From Vibrio sp. UBA2441 (lineage in GTDB: Bacteria > Pseudomonadota > Gammaproteobacteria > Enterobacterales > Vibrionaceae), in assembly GCA_002342685.1 (NCBI GenBank), contig DDQN01000071.1:1-25259 (forward strand): DNA of 25,259 bases, in the 5' to 3' direction. A program made the translations under genes and the position numbers. The notes under the pieces are model-generated. The model worked only from the letters and a program-made list of their open reading frames with translations, was not told where the DNA came from and searched no databases. This document shows positions 13,138-21,824 of the stretch, piece by piece (the stretch's first letter is position 1; the number at the start of each line of letters is the position of its first letter).

Positions 13138-14016
13138 ATGGATATTGATTTGCTCAAAGCTTTTTGTGAGCTTGCATCTAGAGGCAATTACAGGATTGCT
13201 GCTGACAAACTCTGTATCACTCAACCTGCTCTAACCAAGAAAATTCAGAGATTGGAAGATGCAATCGAAACGAAACTGTTTCATCGAGGGCGAAGTGGAG
13301 CAGCACTTACTCAAGTAGGAGTAACTTTACTGCCTGAAGCGAAGCGACTTGTGTCTAATTTCGATGCTTTTCAGAACCTTTCTAGGCATATTGTCGCAGG
13401 GAAAACAGGACTTCTTAAAATTGGGTTTGGCATATCGAGCTATCAAGTCGCTACGGACGCCATCGCAAATTTTAAGAATGACTACCCATCTGTGTATATA
13501 TCATTAGAAGATATTCCCTCTCATAAACAGCTAGATATGATTAGGTCAGGAGAGTTGCAGCTTAGCTTTCGTCGCTTGCCCGTCCCAGATGCGTTTGATT
13601 CAGTAATGATAACAGAAGATGAACTAGTACTTGCAGTACACAGTTCAGTGCCAATTAACAAGGATGATCCCTTAGACTCAGTGCGAAATATGCATTATAT
13701 GAGACTTAATCCCAAAAGAGGGCCGGGAGTGGAGCAAATGGTTAATAAGTATTTGCTTAATACTGGTAGGGACTTAATTGTTACACAAGATGCTAATGAT
13801 ATTTTAACTCTTGTGACTATGATATCAGCAAATCTCGGTTATTCATTAATACCTAAAAGTACTATCTATATAGGTAATGGACAAATTCAATATATTGCAC
13901 TGTCTGACAGCGTGACTAAGTGGAGTGTCGGACTAGTTTGGAATCGAGCTATATGTAGTCCTGTGAGAGAGACGTTTATACAACATATGATGACCTTGTC
14001 TAAAAAGGCTAACTGA
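13138..14016 (+). CDS. LysR family transcriptional regulator
   Basis: A 292-residue LysR protein. The DNA-binding domain is 'LLKAFCELASRGNYRIAADK' then 'LCITQPALTKKIQRLEDAIE' (about residues 5-44), with an effector-binding domain from about residue 90 ('GLLKIGFGISSYQVATDAIA'). ATG 13138 has AAGGG upstream. It is divergent from the carbamoyltransferase-like / 79-aa / HAD operon, with 131 bp between the starts containing palindromic sites, so it most likely regulates that operon. Its coding sequence is rather AT-rich compared with crp next door, in keeping with an acquired cassette whose right edge is the crp terminator. Confidence 0.93.
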   Translation: MDIDLLKAFCELASRGNYRIAADKLCITQPALTKKIQRLEDAIETKLFHRGRSGAALTQVGVTLLPEAKRLVSNFDAFQNLSRHIVAGKTGLLKIGFGISSYQVATDAIANFKNDYPSVYISLEDIPSHKQLDMIRSGELQLSFRRLPVPDAFDSVMITEDELVLAVHSSVPINKDDPLDSVRNMHYMRLNPKRGPGVEQMVNKYLLNTGRDLIVTQDANDILTLVTMISANLGYSLIPKSTIYIGNGQIQYIALSDSVTKWSVGLVWNRAICSPVRETFIQHMMTLSKKAN

Positions 14017-14043
14017 TCAGAAATAGTAAGTTGCAGACAAAAA

Positions 14044-14070
14044 AAAGCGCAGCCATAAAAGCTGCGCTTT
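14044..14070. terminator. Bidirectional terminator between lysR and crp
   Basis: AAAGCGCAGC (14044-14053) and GCTGCGCTTT (14061-14070) are perfectly complementary with a 7-nt loop. On the minus strand the stem runs into an uninterrupted T tract, giving an excellent crp terminator; it can also stop the convergent lysR transcript. Confidence 0.9.
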
Positions 14071-14093
14071 CTAACGTTAGTTGGTTGTCGCGA

Positions 14094-14726
14094 TTAACGA
14101 GTACCGTATACCACGATAGTTTTACCGTGTGCAGAAATTAGATTCTGCTCTTCAAGCATTTTCAGGATACGACCAACGGTTTCACGAGAACAACCTACAA
14201 TCTGACCAATCTCTTGACGAGTGATCTTAATTTGCATGCCGTCCGGGTGAGTCATTGCGTCCGGTTGTTTTGCTAGATTTAACAGAGTCTGTGCGATACG
14301 GCCTGTTACGTCTAAGAATGCTAAGTCGCCTACTTTTTGGCTGGTAACCTGAAGACGGTTTGCCATTTGAGCAGAAAGGCGCATCAAAATATCCGGGTTT
14401 ACCTGAATAAGCTGACGGAATTTCTTGAATGAAATCTCGGCTACTTCGCAAGGAGATTTAGCGCGTACCCAAGCTGTACGATCTTGCTCTTCTGCAAATA
14501 GGCTTAGTTCACCGATGAAGTCACCTTGGTTTAGGTAAGAAAGGATCATCTCTTTCCCTTCTTCATCCTTGATAAGCACAGCTACAGAGCCTTTCACGAT
14601 GTAATATAACGTTTCCGCTTTCTCACCAGCGTGGATTAGCGTGCTCTTTGATGGGTATTTATGGATATGACAGTGTGAAAGAAACCATTCTAAAGTTGGA
14701 TCGGTTTGAGGTTTACCAAGAACCAT
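14094..14726 (-). CDS. crp: cAMP receptor protein (catabolite activator)
   Basis: A 210-residue global regulator that binds cAMP and activates or represses hundreds of promoters at TGTGA-N6-TCACA sites. The cyclic-nucleotide pocket 'FIGELSLFAEEQDRTAWVRA' (70-89) includes Glu73, Arg83 and Thr84 (Ser in E. coli). The recognition helix-turn-helix 'RQEIGQIVGCSRETVGRILK' and C-terminus are the same as in E. coli. Length and sequence are those of Vibrio CRP. It is followed by a strong terminator, and a degenerate CRP-like site at 14921-14936 upstream fits autoregulation. Confidence 0.99.
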   Translation of the reverse strand: MVLGKPQTDPTLEWFLSHCHIHKYPSKSTLIHAGEKAETLYYIVKGSVAVLIKDEEGKEMILSYLNQGDFIGELSLFAEEQDRTAWVRAKSPCEVAEISFKKFRQLIQVNPDILMRLSAQMANRLQVTSQKVGDLAFLDVTGRIAQTLLNLAKQPDAMTHPDGMQIKITRQEIGQIVGCSRETVGRILKMLEEQNLISAHGKTIVVYGTR

Positions 14727-14920
14727 AATTATCTCACTATGTTATGCAGGGTCTATTCAGCAGCGTTCCTTTGCTGCCTCGCCAATAAATGGATGGAGTT
14801 AGCATAGGTTGTCTTATGCGAAGCTGCAAGCTACTTGTATATCGGTTAAGAATAGTATCCTTTTTTGCAGACGATTTCTTGATTTTGATCGCCCTCAAAT
14901 TGGGATTTCTTACGCAAAAT

Positions 14921-14936
14921 CGTGCACATGATCACG
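14921..14936. promoter_or_regulatory. Degenerate CRP-like site in the crp upstream region
   Basis: CGTGC-ACATGA-TCACG keeps the GTG-N8-CAC symmetry of CRP sites, about 200 bp upstream of the crp ATG. Autoregulation of crp is known in enteric bacteria; binding here is only inferred. Confidence 0.3.
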
Positions 14937-14969
14937 GTATTACAAGTAATTAGCTTTTCAGTACAAATA

Positions 14970-15839
14970 TTAACCTATTTTCCCGGTTTCAATCAATTGT
15001 TGCAAAATCGGTCTGATGATAAGTTCCATGGCAAAACTCATTTTTCCGCCGGGTATGACTAGGGTATTATGCCGTGACATGAAAGACCCATCGATCATGG
15101 CTAGCAGGTATGGAAAGTCGACGTTTTTCATTCCGCGTAAGCGTATTACTACGAAACTTTCATCGAGACTGGGGATCCCCTTGGCGTTCAGAGGATTTGA
15201 GGTATCGACAGTGGGGACTCTTTGGAAGTTAATATGAGTACGTGAGAACTGTGGCGTAATGTAGTTTAGATAATCGTCCATCGAACGCACAATAGAATCG
15301 GTGACTGCTTCTCTGGAGTGACCTCGGTCTCGAGTATCTCGTACAAATTTCTGGATCCATTCTAAGTTTACTATCGGCACCATACCAATGAGTAGATCGA
15401 CATGTTGTGATACGTTGACGTCACCATCTTTGACCCCACCATGTAGCCCTTCATAAAAAAGGACATCACTGCCTTCGGGCAGGTCTTGCCATGGCGTAAA
15501 GGTGCCCGGCATTTGGTTGTATGGAACCGCCTCATCAAAGGAGTGAAGATAACGTCTTACCTGGCCTGTACCTACATCACCGAACTTTCTAAAAAATTGT
15601 TCTAATGCTGGGAAGTCATTTGCCTCGGGGCCAAAATAACTTATGTGCTTTCCCTGCTCTCTAGCTTTTCGAATTTCTATGTCCATTTCGGGACGAGTGA
15701 AACGGTGAAAGCTATCTCCTTCAACCCAGGCTGGTTTAATGTCCATCATGCTAAACATTTTTCTAAATGCTTCTGATGTAGTAGTGGTCCCTGCACCAGA
15801 GGAACCGGTTACTGCAATTATTGGATGTTTGGCAGACAT
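14970..15839 (-). CDS. prkB: Phosphoribulokinase-like P-loop kinase PrkB
   Basis: A 289-residue protein of the phosphoribulokinase/uridine kinase family with Walker A 'GSSGAGTTTT' (12-21), 'VEGDSFHRFTRPEMD' and 'FYEGLHGG'. It has the same length as E. coli PrkB and is similar throughout. No Calvin cycle is expected here, so the phosphate acceptor is unknown. Position between crp and yheU is conserved in gammaproteobacteria. ATG 15839 opens on 'MSAKHPIIAVTG' as in the family. It is probably transcribed with yheU, 81 nt upstream. Confidence 0.95.
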   Translation of the reverse strand: MSAKHPIIAVTGSSGAGTTTTSEAFRKMFSMMDIKPAWVEGDSFHRFTRPEMDIEIRKAREQGKHISYFGPEANDFPALEQFFRKFGDVGTGQVRRYLHSFDEAVPYNQMPGTFTPWQDLPEGSDVLFYEGLHGGVKDGDVNVSQHVDLLIGMVPIVNLEWIQKFVRDTRDRGHSREAVTDSIVRSMDDYLNYITPQFSRTHINFQRVPTVDTSNPLNAKGIPSLDESFVVIRLRGMKNVDFPYLLAMIDGSFMSRHNTLVIPGGKMSFAMELIIRPILQQLIETGKIG

Positions 15840-15920
15840 GACATTCCTTGTCTTTGAGTTAAATTGAACAATCTATTCGCTAAAGTCTAGTCTATGAGAA
15901 TAGCTATAAAGAATAAACTA

Positions 15921-16133
15921 TCACAGTTCACGCTTTAATTTTATATCTACAGTTTCATGCAATTCTGAGTATTGGAGTACAGCTTCCCCATTTTTTAACA
16001 GGGCTTGGACTTGTTCTATTTTATTCTCAATAGTGGCTTCGTGTTCGCCGTAATCAGTGCCTTCTCTTAATACATACTCTTTGATTAGATTCGTTAGTGT
16101 TTCTGGATCAACTTGTTGCCAAGGAACGATCAT
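15921..16133 (-). CDS. yheU: YheU family protein (UPF0270)
   Basis: A 70-residue acidic protein beginning 'MIVPWQQVDPETLTNLIKEY' and containing 'EYVLREGTDYGEHE', diagnostic for the UPF0270/YheU family. The function is unknown. It lies 20 nt downstream of yheT, the conserved order yheT-yheU-prkB, and is probably co-transcribed. Confidence 0.95.
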   Translation of the reverse strand: MIVPWQQVDPETLTNLIKEYVLREGTDYGEHEATIENKIEQVQALLKNGEAVLQYSELHETVDIKLKREL

Positions 16134-16153
16134 ACTTAGAAAACCTCGTTAAA

Positions 16154-17125
16154 TTATGATGCTATGTGTTGATAGTATTTAGGCATGCTATGTTCAAGCC
16201 AGAATTTGGGCTTAGCAAAATTACCGCTTAGAAAGCCGACATGACCACCTTGTTTAAACAAGCGATAATGAATATTGTGCTCTAGTTTAAAATCGGGGAT
16301 GACTTTTGAGGTCATAAAAGGGTCATCCTGAGCATGAATAACTTGCAACGGAATAGAAACCTGATTGATGACTTTGATACCGGAACAGCGGGTATAGTAA
16401 TCATCAGCATCTTTAAAACCATGTAATGGTGCCGTTATTAGATCATCAAAGCCGTAGAGCGTGCCTATTTCTTTAATATGCTTAGAAGTAACACCTAAAG
16501 CATTATTTAATTGTATTTTTTTTTGTATTGCATTTTTTTTCAAAGAGCTAAGAAGGTAGTTTTTGTAAACCTTTGAGAAACCTTGTTCGATACGTTGAGA
16601 GCAGGCGGCTAAATCCAGTGGGGCAGATACAACCGTTGCTGCGTCCAAAATTGGATCATGGCGGTAAGTAGCTAAATAATTAACCAGCATGTTGCCCCCG
16701 AGCGAAATGCCAATAGCAACCTTGGGCTGGCTTGGAAATAGTGTATTGATATGCTTCAAAAAGAAGCGAGCATCTTCAACCTCTCCCGAGTGATAGGCTC
16801 TGGCTAACCTGTTTGGCCTGCCGCTGCACCCACGGAAGTGCATCATCACGGATAACCAGCCTTGTTTAGCAAAAGCATCCATTAACCCATTGGCATATGG
16901 ACTGTGAAAACTGCCTTCCAAGCCGTGAAAAAGTATGAATATCGGTTTTTTCTGTGCACTCGTTGTCTGCCAATCTTCGCTCCAGGCTAAGTCAAGAAAG
17001 TCCCCGTCAGGAGTTTCTAGTGTCTTCCATTTCACATTAAACAGAGTTTTTTTCCGAATGATTCTAGGAAGGACGGTTTGTACATGAGGATTTGACAGCC
17101 CTCTAGCAGGATAAAAATGGGTCAT
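16154..17125 (-). CDS. yheT: Alpha/beta hydrolase YheT
   Basis: A 323-residue alpha/beta-hydrolase of the YheT/ABHD1-3 group. Visible are 'ILFHGLEGSFHSPYANGL', the oxyanion/nucleophile region 'VAIGISLGGNMLVNYLATY' (Ser in G-x-S-x-G-G), and the C-terminal 'IHAQDDPFM' Asp and 'GGHVGFL' His completing the triad. E. coli YheT (about 340 residues) is a putative hydrolase with no firm substrate. Its ATG overlaps the stop of the MocR gene as ATGA, so it is translationally coupled to an unrelated regulator, suggesting insertion of the MocR/LysE pair upstream of the old yheT operon. Confidence 0.93.
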   Translation of the reverse strand: MTHFYPARGLSNPHVQTVLPRIIRKKTLFNVKWKTLETPDGDFLDLAWSEDWQTTSAQKKPIFILFHGLEGSFHSPYANGLMDAFAKQGWLSVMMHFRGCSGRPNRLARAYHSGEVEDARFFLKHINTLFPSQPKVAIGISLGGNMLVNYLATYRHDPILDAATVVSAPLDLAACSQRIEQGFSKVYKNYLLSSLKKNAIQKKIQLNNALGVTSKHIKEIGTLYGFDDLITAPLHGFKDADDYYTRCSGIKVINQVSIPLQVIHAQDDPFMTSKVIPDFKLEHNIHYRLFKQGGHVGFLSGNFAKPKFWLEHSMPKYYQHIAS

Positions 17126-18507
17126 AAAACAAAATCACAGATTGGGTTTGATTCTAATAGCGCTTTCAATTTGATAAGGCCAGATTTCAATTGAGTTTGG
17201 TCTATCGGGGAACTTAATGCAAGCCTTACAGCAGGTACAATATTAGCCGCTGGAGGTGTGAATAATTCCGCTGATTTAACAATAACGCCAGACTTTTCTG
17301 CTTGATTAACAAAGTCTGTTAACCGCCATTGTTCTGGTAAAGGCAGCCAAAGATGATAGCAGTTAGGTTGCCAACGGGGTGAGAAATCCCCTAAGTACTC
17401 ATTTGCCAGTGATATTCGCGCTGACATCTCTGTTCTAATTGCCTTCAAAGTTTGCTCAAACCTACCTGATTGAACTAATTCACAAGTGAGCGCGGTTAAC
17501 AAAGGACTAATCATCCAGCTATGATTCTGTAGTGTCATGCTAAGGGAGTGATACAGTTTTTTAGGTGGCTGTATGTAGCCAACTCTAAGCCCGGGAGCCA
17601 GACATTTGGATACCGCACCGATATGTATAACTTGATCGGCGGCCAAGTTAACTAATGGTGGAGGAGGGGAAACTGGCAAAAGCCCATTAACATCATCTTC
17701 AATAATAATTAAATCGTGCTGCTTACATACTTTCAATATGGCATGTCGTCTTTCTAGAGACATAGTAGCGGTTGTCGGATTTTGTAGTGTGGGTGTTAGA
17801 TAAATAAAACGTGCTTGATGTTGTCGACATGCAGCGTCTAGTGCCTCAGGAAGTACACCTTCTTCATCCATATCTACCCCTTTTATGGAAAGCTGTTTTT
17901 GTCTGGCCAGACTAATTAAACCTGGGTAAGTCAACTTTTCAACCAGAATGGTATCTCCAGCTCTGGTAAAGGCTTCCAACACCATCTGCATAGCGTGTTG
18001 TGCTCCAGAGCTAAACAACATTTGTTCCGGCTGAATATCAACTCCGTTTTTCTGCAACCACTGAGCAATTATCTCCCGATGAGACGGAATTCCTGTCGGT
18101 TTTTGATAAATCATAAATTGATTCAATGCTTGTGGTGATTGGGAGACGGCTTTCATCGCCTCTTTAAGCATTTCACTTCTGTCTAACTGTGGAGGAATGT
18201 TAAAGCCAAAGTTGATTTCGTTACTGTTTTCGTTTTGGTCAAATGCCCAATAGGCCTTCTGTTTATTTACCACAAATGTGCCGGCACCCACACGGGCTTC
18301 AACCAACCCGCGCCTTTCAAGCTCTGAATAAGCTCTGGTTATGGTGCCAACCGTAACATTTAGCTCATCTGCCAGAGAACGATGCGTAGGAAGTTTATCG
18401 TTGGAGCTCAGCTCTCCCTGTTCAATCTTTAAAGCGATAGCATCGGCAATCTGCTTGTATTTAGGTGCTGAGCGTGCAGCATTGAGTATTACATCTGACA
18501 TTGTCAT
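17122..18507 (-). CDS. MocR/PdxR-type regulator (GntR HTH + aminotransferase fold)
   Basis: A 461-residue fusion regulator. The N-terminal GntR winged helix 'DKLPTHRSLADELNVTVGTI' (37-56) is joined to a fold-type I aminotransferase domain, with the PLP-binding lysine at about 301 in 'GAVSKCLAPGLRVGY' and the cofactor-contacting Asp in 'IIIEDDVNGLLP'. MocR proteins use PLP or its adducts as ligand and often control PLP- or amino-acid-related genes. It is divergent from a LysE-family exporter across 128 bp holding two perfect palindromes, so it probably regulates that exporter. The start is ATG 18507, or ATG 18501 two codons later; neither has a strong ribosome site. Confidence 0.92.
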   Translation of the reverse strand: MTMSDVILNAARSAPKYKQIADAIALKIEQGELSSNDKLPTHRSLADELNVTVGTITRAYSELERRGLVEARVGAGTFVVNKQKAYWAFDQNENSNEINFGFNIPPQLDRSEMLKEAMKAVSQSPQALNQFMIYQKPTGIPSHREIIAQWLQKNGVDIQPEQMLFSSGAQHAMQMVLEAFTRAGDTILVEKLTYPGLISLARQKQLSIKGVDMDEEGVLPEALDAACRQHQARFIYLTPTLQNPTTATMSLERRHAILKVCKQHDLIIIEDDVNGLLPVSPPPPLVNLAADQVIHIGAVSKCLAPGLRVGYIQPPKKLYHSLSMTLQNHSWMISPLLTALTCELVQSGRFEQTLKAIRTEMSARISLANEYLGDFSPRWQPNCYHLWLPLPEQWRLTDFVNQAEKSGVIVKSAELFTPPAANIVPAVRLALSSPIDQTQLKSGLIKLKALLESNPICDFVL

Positions 18508-18553
18508 GGTGACAATAAACCCTTTGATCTTTTAAATAGCGATTGTTATGGTT

Positions 18554-18611
18554 ATTTTGTGCGCAAAATTACAATAAATCAACATTTTTATGAAAATTGT
18601 ACCGATACAAT
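18554..18611. promoter_or_regulatory. Paired palindromes in the mocR-lysE divergent region
   Basis: ATTTTG-TGCG-CAAAAT (18554-18569) and ATTGTA-CCGA-TACAAT (18596-18611) are both perfect 6-4-6 palindromes, with centres 42 bp apart, four helical turns. They are candidate MocR or autoregulation sites. Confidence 0.4.
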
Positions 18612-18635
18612 TTACGGATGTGTGGAGAATATATT

Positions 18636-19232
18636 ATGCAGTGGCAATTCTTTATTTCTGTGGCTATGTTTGCCTTGGTCATGACCGGAACTCCGGGGCC
18701 AAATAATGTGATGCTAACGGCGTCAGGTGCCAACTTTGGTTTTCGAAAAACCATTCCTCACTCTATTGGCATAGGGCTTGGCTTAATGAGTATTGTTTTT
18801 TTGTTGGCCGCAGGTTTAGGGGTGATATTCCAGTCCTATCCTGTTATTCAGGCAAGTATGAAATGGCTTGGTAGCGGTTATCTGTTGTACTTAGCTTGGA
18901 AGATAGCCGTGGCTGAACCAAGATCTGTTCGAAATGATAGTTCGGCAAAACCGATGACATGCCTTCAAGCTGCGCTCTTTCAATATTTAAATCCAAAAGC
19001 TTGGATGATGATGGTGACAGCTATAGGTTCTTTTTCTTTACAAGGCAGTTCTTACTGGTGGTCTATCGTTGTTATCGCACTAATTTTTTGGATTATTCAA
19101 TTGTACACGTCTTCAATATGGGTAGGTTTTGGTACCTTCATTGGCCAGTGGCTCTCTGGTGATAAAGCCATGAGTATATTTAATCGGATTATGGGCACTA
19201 TGACGGCGTTGTGTGTTGTTTTTATCTGGTAG
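18636..19232 (+). CDS. LysE/RhtB family amino-acid exporter
   Basis: A 198-residue inner-membrane protein with about six hydrophobic segments. The family signature 'TGTPGPNNVMLTASGANFGF' follows the first helix; 'GSGYLLYLAWKIA' and 'FQYLNPKAWMMM' are also typical. LysE/RhtB proteins export amino acids or derivatives. ATG 18636 has GGAG eight bases upstream; the frame continues to TTG 18597 but that extension is polar and unlike the family. Divergent MocR control suggests the substrate is linked to PLP or amino-acid metabolism. Confidence 0.93.
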   Translation: MQWQFFISVAMFALVMTGTPGPNNVMLTASGANFGFRKTIPHSIGIGLGLMSIVFLLAAGLGVIFQSYPVIQASMKWLGSGYLLYLAWKIAVAEPRSVRNDSSAKPMTCLQAALFQYLNPKAWMMMVTAIGSFSLQGSSYWWSIVVIALIFWIIQLYTSSIWVGFGTFIGQWLSGDKAMSIFNRIMGTMTALCVVFIW

Positions 19233-19247
19233 CTTCGCCGGATAAAA
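19220..19247. terminator. Hairpin overlapping the lysE stop codon
   Basis: TTTTATCTGG (19220-19229) pairs with CCGGATAAAA (19238-19247), with one wobble pair, around an 8-nt loop that contains the TAG stop. It may serve both convergent genes; U-tracts lie within the stem rather than after it. Confidence 0.4.
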
Positions 19248-19267
19248 GAGGGATGACTTGCGTCAAC

Positions 19268-19744
19268 TTATGGCTCATTGGGGTGTAAAGAACAACAAGA
19301 AAAATGCTCATAGAGATGCTCTGCATTGAGCTGGCGACAATAATCTTGAATTAATGATTCTGACTGGTTATCAGTAATGTTTAATGAATTTATACAATCG
19401 ACCAGATCAGACTGTTGCTGTTTTTCTAATAGCAATTCGAATTCTAACGATTCTCTATACAGGCTTCCTGGCAGGTAGCTTTTGGCTTTTTTTCTTATTT
19501 CTCTGTACTGTTGAAGTAAGTTTTCGGAACGCAGGATACATTGTTGAACTTTGTGCCAGTCATTTTCCTGAAAAGCTAAGTGCTGTTCATCGAGCCACTT
19601 GAGCAGTAGTAGTAAATTGACGTTGCCGTGATGTTTGTTTTGAACGGCTAAGCACGCTTCTTTTACTCCCCGAACACTGTAGTACTGCAAGCTAAATTGC
19701 CATAAGCGTTCTAAAGTGAGAGAAAAAGAAGCGGGTTTTGTCAT
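19268..19744 (-). CDS. TIGR02444 family protein
   Basis: A 158-residue, mostly helical soluble protein. 'LWQFSLQYYSVRGVKEACLA' then 'VQNKHHGNVNLLLLLKWLD' is the signature of the TIGR02444 (DUF2390) family of unknown function. Its ATG shares a base with the yheS stop (TAATG), so it is translationally coupled to yheS, a known neighbourhood in Vibrio and Pseudomonas relatives as far as I recall. It ends with Cys-Cys and a short tail. No catalytic motif is apparent. Confidence 0.85.
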   Translation of the reverse strand: MTKPASFSLTLERLWQFSLQYYSVRGVKEACLAVQNKHHGNVNLLLLLKWLDEQHLAFQENDWHKVQQCILRSENLLQQYREIRKKAKSYLPGSLYRESLEFELLLEKQQQSDLVDCINSLNITDNQSESLIQDYCRQLNAEHLYEHFSCCSLHPNEP

Positions 19745-21663
19745 TAATTACCTAAATCCTGTTCCATCTGTTCAAGTGTCTCCTGAACATCCATCCATTC
19801 CATTTCTACCTCTTCGAGCTCTGATTTAGATGAAGCCTGAAGTGCGAGTACTTGATTAAGTTTAGCTTTATTTTCTTCCTGGTACAGGGAAGTGTCTGAT
19901 AATTCTTGCTCTGCTTCAGATAAAGAAGCCGTCAACAGCTCCATTTTTTTCTCTAGCTTTTGCAAGTTCTTTCTCAATGGGGCCGTCTGTTTTCTAAATT
20001 CGGCTTCCCGACGTTTTTGCTCTTTCTTTGCAGCTGCGCTATTGACGTTATCTTTGGTGTCGAGATCTGGTTGAGCTTCTTTCTTATCCGCTTTGTTTTG
20101 GTCTGTCAGCCATTTGTAATAATCCACCAAATCGCCATCAAATGGTGCTACTTGTCTGTCATGGACAAGATACAGGTCGTCGGTCGTTGCTCTCAATAAG
20201 TATCTATCGTGGCTGACAATGACCATTGCACCTTCGAACGTTTGTAGAGCTAAGGTGAGCGCTTGACGCATATCTAAATCTAGGTGGTTGGTAGGTTCAT
20301 CGAGCAGTAATAGATTAGGTTTTTGCCAGACGATAAGCGCCAGCACTAAACGAGCTTTCTCACCTCCAGAAAATGGCGCTACTTTATCTAATGCTTTATC
20401 GCCTTGAAAACCAAAGCTACCCAGATAATTTCTAAGTTCTTGTTCGGTCTGTTTTGGTGCAATTTGCATCATGTGCTGAAGTGGTGTTTCTTCGGGGTGC
20501 AGTGTTTCTAGCTGATGCTGAGCAAAATAACCAATTTTGACACCCTGAGAATAAGTAAGATCGCCACCTTGCTGTTTTAGTTCGCCGGATAGCAATTTAA
20601 TTAGCGTAGATTTACCCGCACCATTTCGGCCAAGCAATCCAATTCGACTGCCTGGTACCAAATTAAGACGTATTTTTTCTAGAATAAGGTTGTCATCATA
20701 TCCTGCGTAAACTTCGTCCATCATTAAGATTGGATTTGGTAGCGCAGAGGGCTCTCTAAACTCAAAACTGAACGGGTTATCGAACTGCGCTGGCAGCACT
20801 TTCTCCATTTTTTCCAGTGCTTTAATTCTGCTTTGTGCTTGTCGCGCTTTTGAGGCTTTATAGCGAAAACGGTCAATATAACTTTGCATATGAGTCATCT
20901 GTTTTTGCTGTTTTTGAAACATGGCTTGCTGCAAAATCAGTTTTTGTGATCGTTGAACCTCAAAGGAAGAGTAATTACCAGTGTATTCGTTCAGTTGCTG
21001 ATTTTCTATATGGATAATGCGACCGACTATCGGGTCGAGAAAATCCCGGTCATGAGAAATTAATACTAGTGTGCCGGGGTAATTTTGTAGCCAACGCTCT
21101 AGCCACATAACAGCGTCTAAATCTAAGTGGTTAGTTGGCTCATCGAGTAATAAAAGGTCAGAACGACATAACAGTGCTTGTGCCAGGTTGAGACGCATCC
21201 GCCAGCCCCCTGAAAACTGAGTCAGGCTCCAATTCATCTGCTCTTGACTAAACCCTAAACCATCGAGGAGCTCTGCGGCTCTTGCTCTAATACTGTACCC
21301 GCCAATGGTATCAATTTTACCATGGATCTCGGCCACTAATGTTCCGTTATCATCCTGTTCTGCCTTGATTAAGTCTGCTTCAAGCTTTCTAAATTCTCTA
21401 TCGCCATCTATCACATAGTCGAGTGCGGGGCGTTCTAAGGCGGGTGTTTCTTGTGCAACCCAAGCGAGCTCCCAATATGCTGGTTGTTTAAATGTGCCAG
21501 CATCAATAGATAGCTCATCTTTCATTAGTGCAAATAGTGTGGATTTACCGCAGCCATTTTTTCCGACCAAGCCAACTTTGTCGCCAGGGTGAATGGTTGC
21601 TGAGGTTTGGTCCAAAAGAGGTTTACCACCTCGTAGCAGCTGAATATCAGAGAACGTAATCAT
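19744..21663 (-). CDS. yheS: ABC-F family ATPase YheS
   Basis: A 639-residue soluble ABC-F protein without membrane segments, acting on the ribosome rather than in transport. First ATPase: Walker A 'GLVGKNGCGKST' (31-42), signature 'SGGWRMR' (151-157), Walker B 'LLLLDEP' (170-176). Second: 'GLLGRNGAGKST' (342-353), 'SGGEKARL' (432-439), 'LLLLDEP' (451-457). A linker of about 80 residues separates them, and the C-terminus from about 540 is a coiled coil. Length is as in E. coli YheS (637), implicated in relieving nascent-chain stalling. It is divergent from kefG across 160 bp. Confidence 0.97.
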   Translation of the reverse strand: MITFSDIQLLRGGKPLLDQTSATIHPGDKVGLVGKNGCGKSTLFALMKDELSIDAGTFKQPAYWELAWVAQETPALERPALDYVIDGDREFRKLEADLIKAEQDDNGTLVAEIHGKIDTIGGYSIRARAAELLDGLGFSQEQMNWSLTQFSGGWRMRLNLAQALLCRSDLLLLDEPTNHLDLDAVMWLERWLQNYPGTLVLISHDRDFLDPIVGRIIHIENQQLNEYTGNYSSFEVQRSQKLILQQAMFQKQQKQMTHMQSYIDRFRYKASKARQAQSRIKALEKMEKVLPAQFDNPFSFEFREPSALPNPILMMDEVYAGYDDNLILEKIRLNLVPGSRIGLLGRNGAGKSTLIKLLSGELKQQGGDLTYSQGVKIGYFAQHQLETLHPEETPLQHMMQIAPKQTEQELRNYLGSFGFQGDKALDKVAPFSGGEKARLVLALIVWQKPNLLLLDEPTNHLDLDMRQALTLALQTFEGAMVIVSHDRYLLRATTDDLYLVHDRQVAPFDGDLVDYYKWLTDQNKADKKEAQPDLDTKDNVNSAAAKKEQKRREAEFRKQTAPLRKNLQKLEKKMELLTASLSEAEQELSDTSLYQEENKAKLNQVLALQASSKSELEEVEMEWMDVQETLEQMEQDLGN

Positions 21664-21824
21664 AGAAATCTTTTCGATAGGATTAAATAAACGGGAAGCA
21701 TACTAGGCGTTATGCGATTAAAAGTCGATCATTATACAAATTAGGATATGATGTACGTTACATAATCATAACAAAAACACAGATTGTTGGTTCTCTCATT
21801 GTTAAGAGAAAAGAAAAGGAAGTA

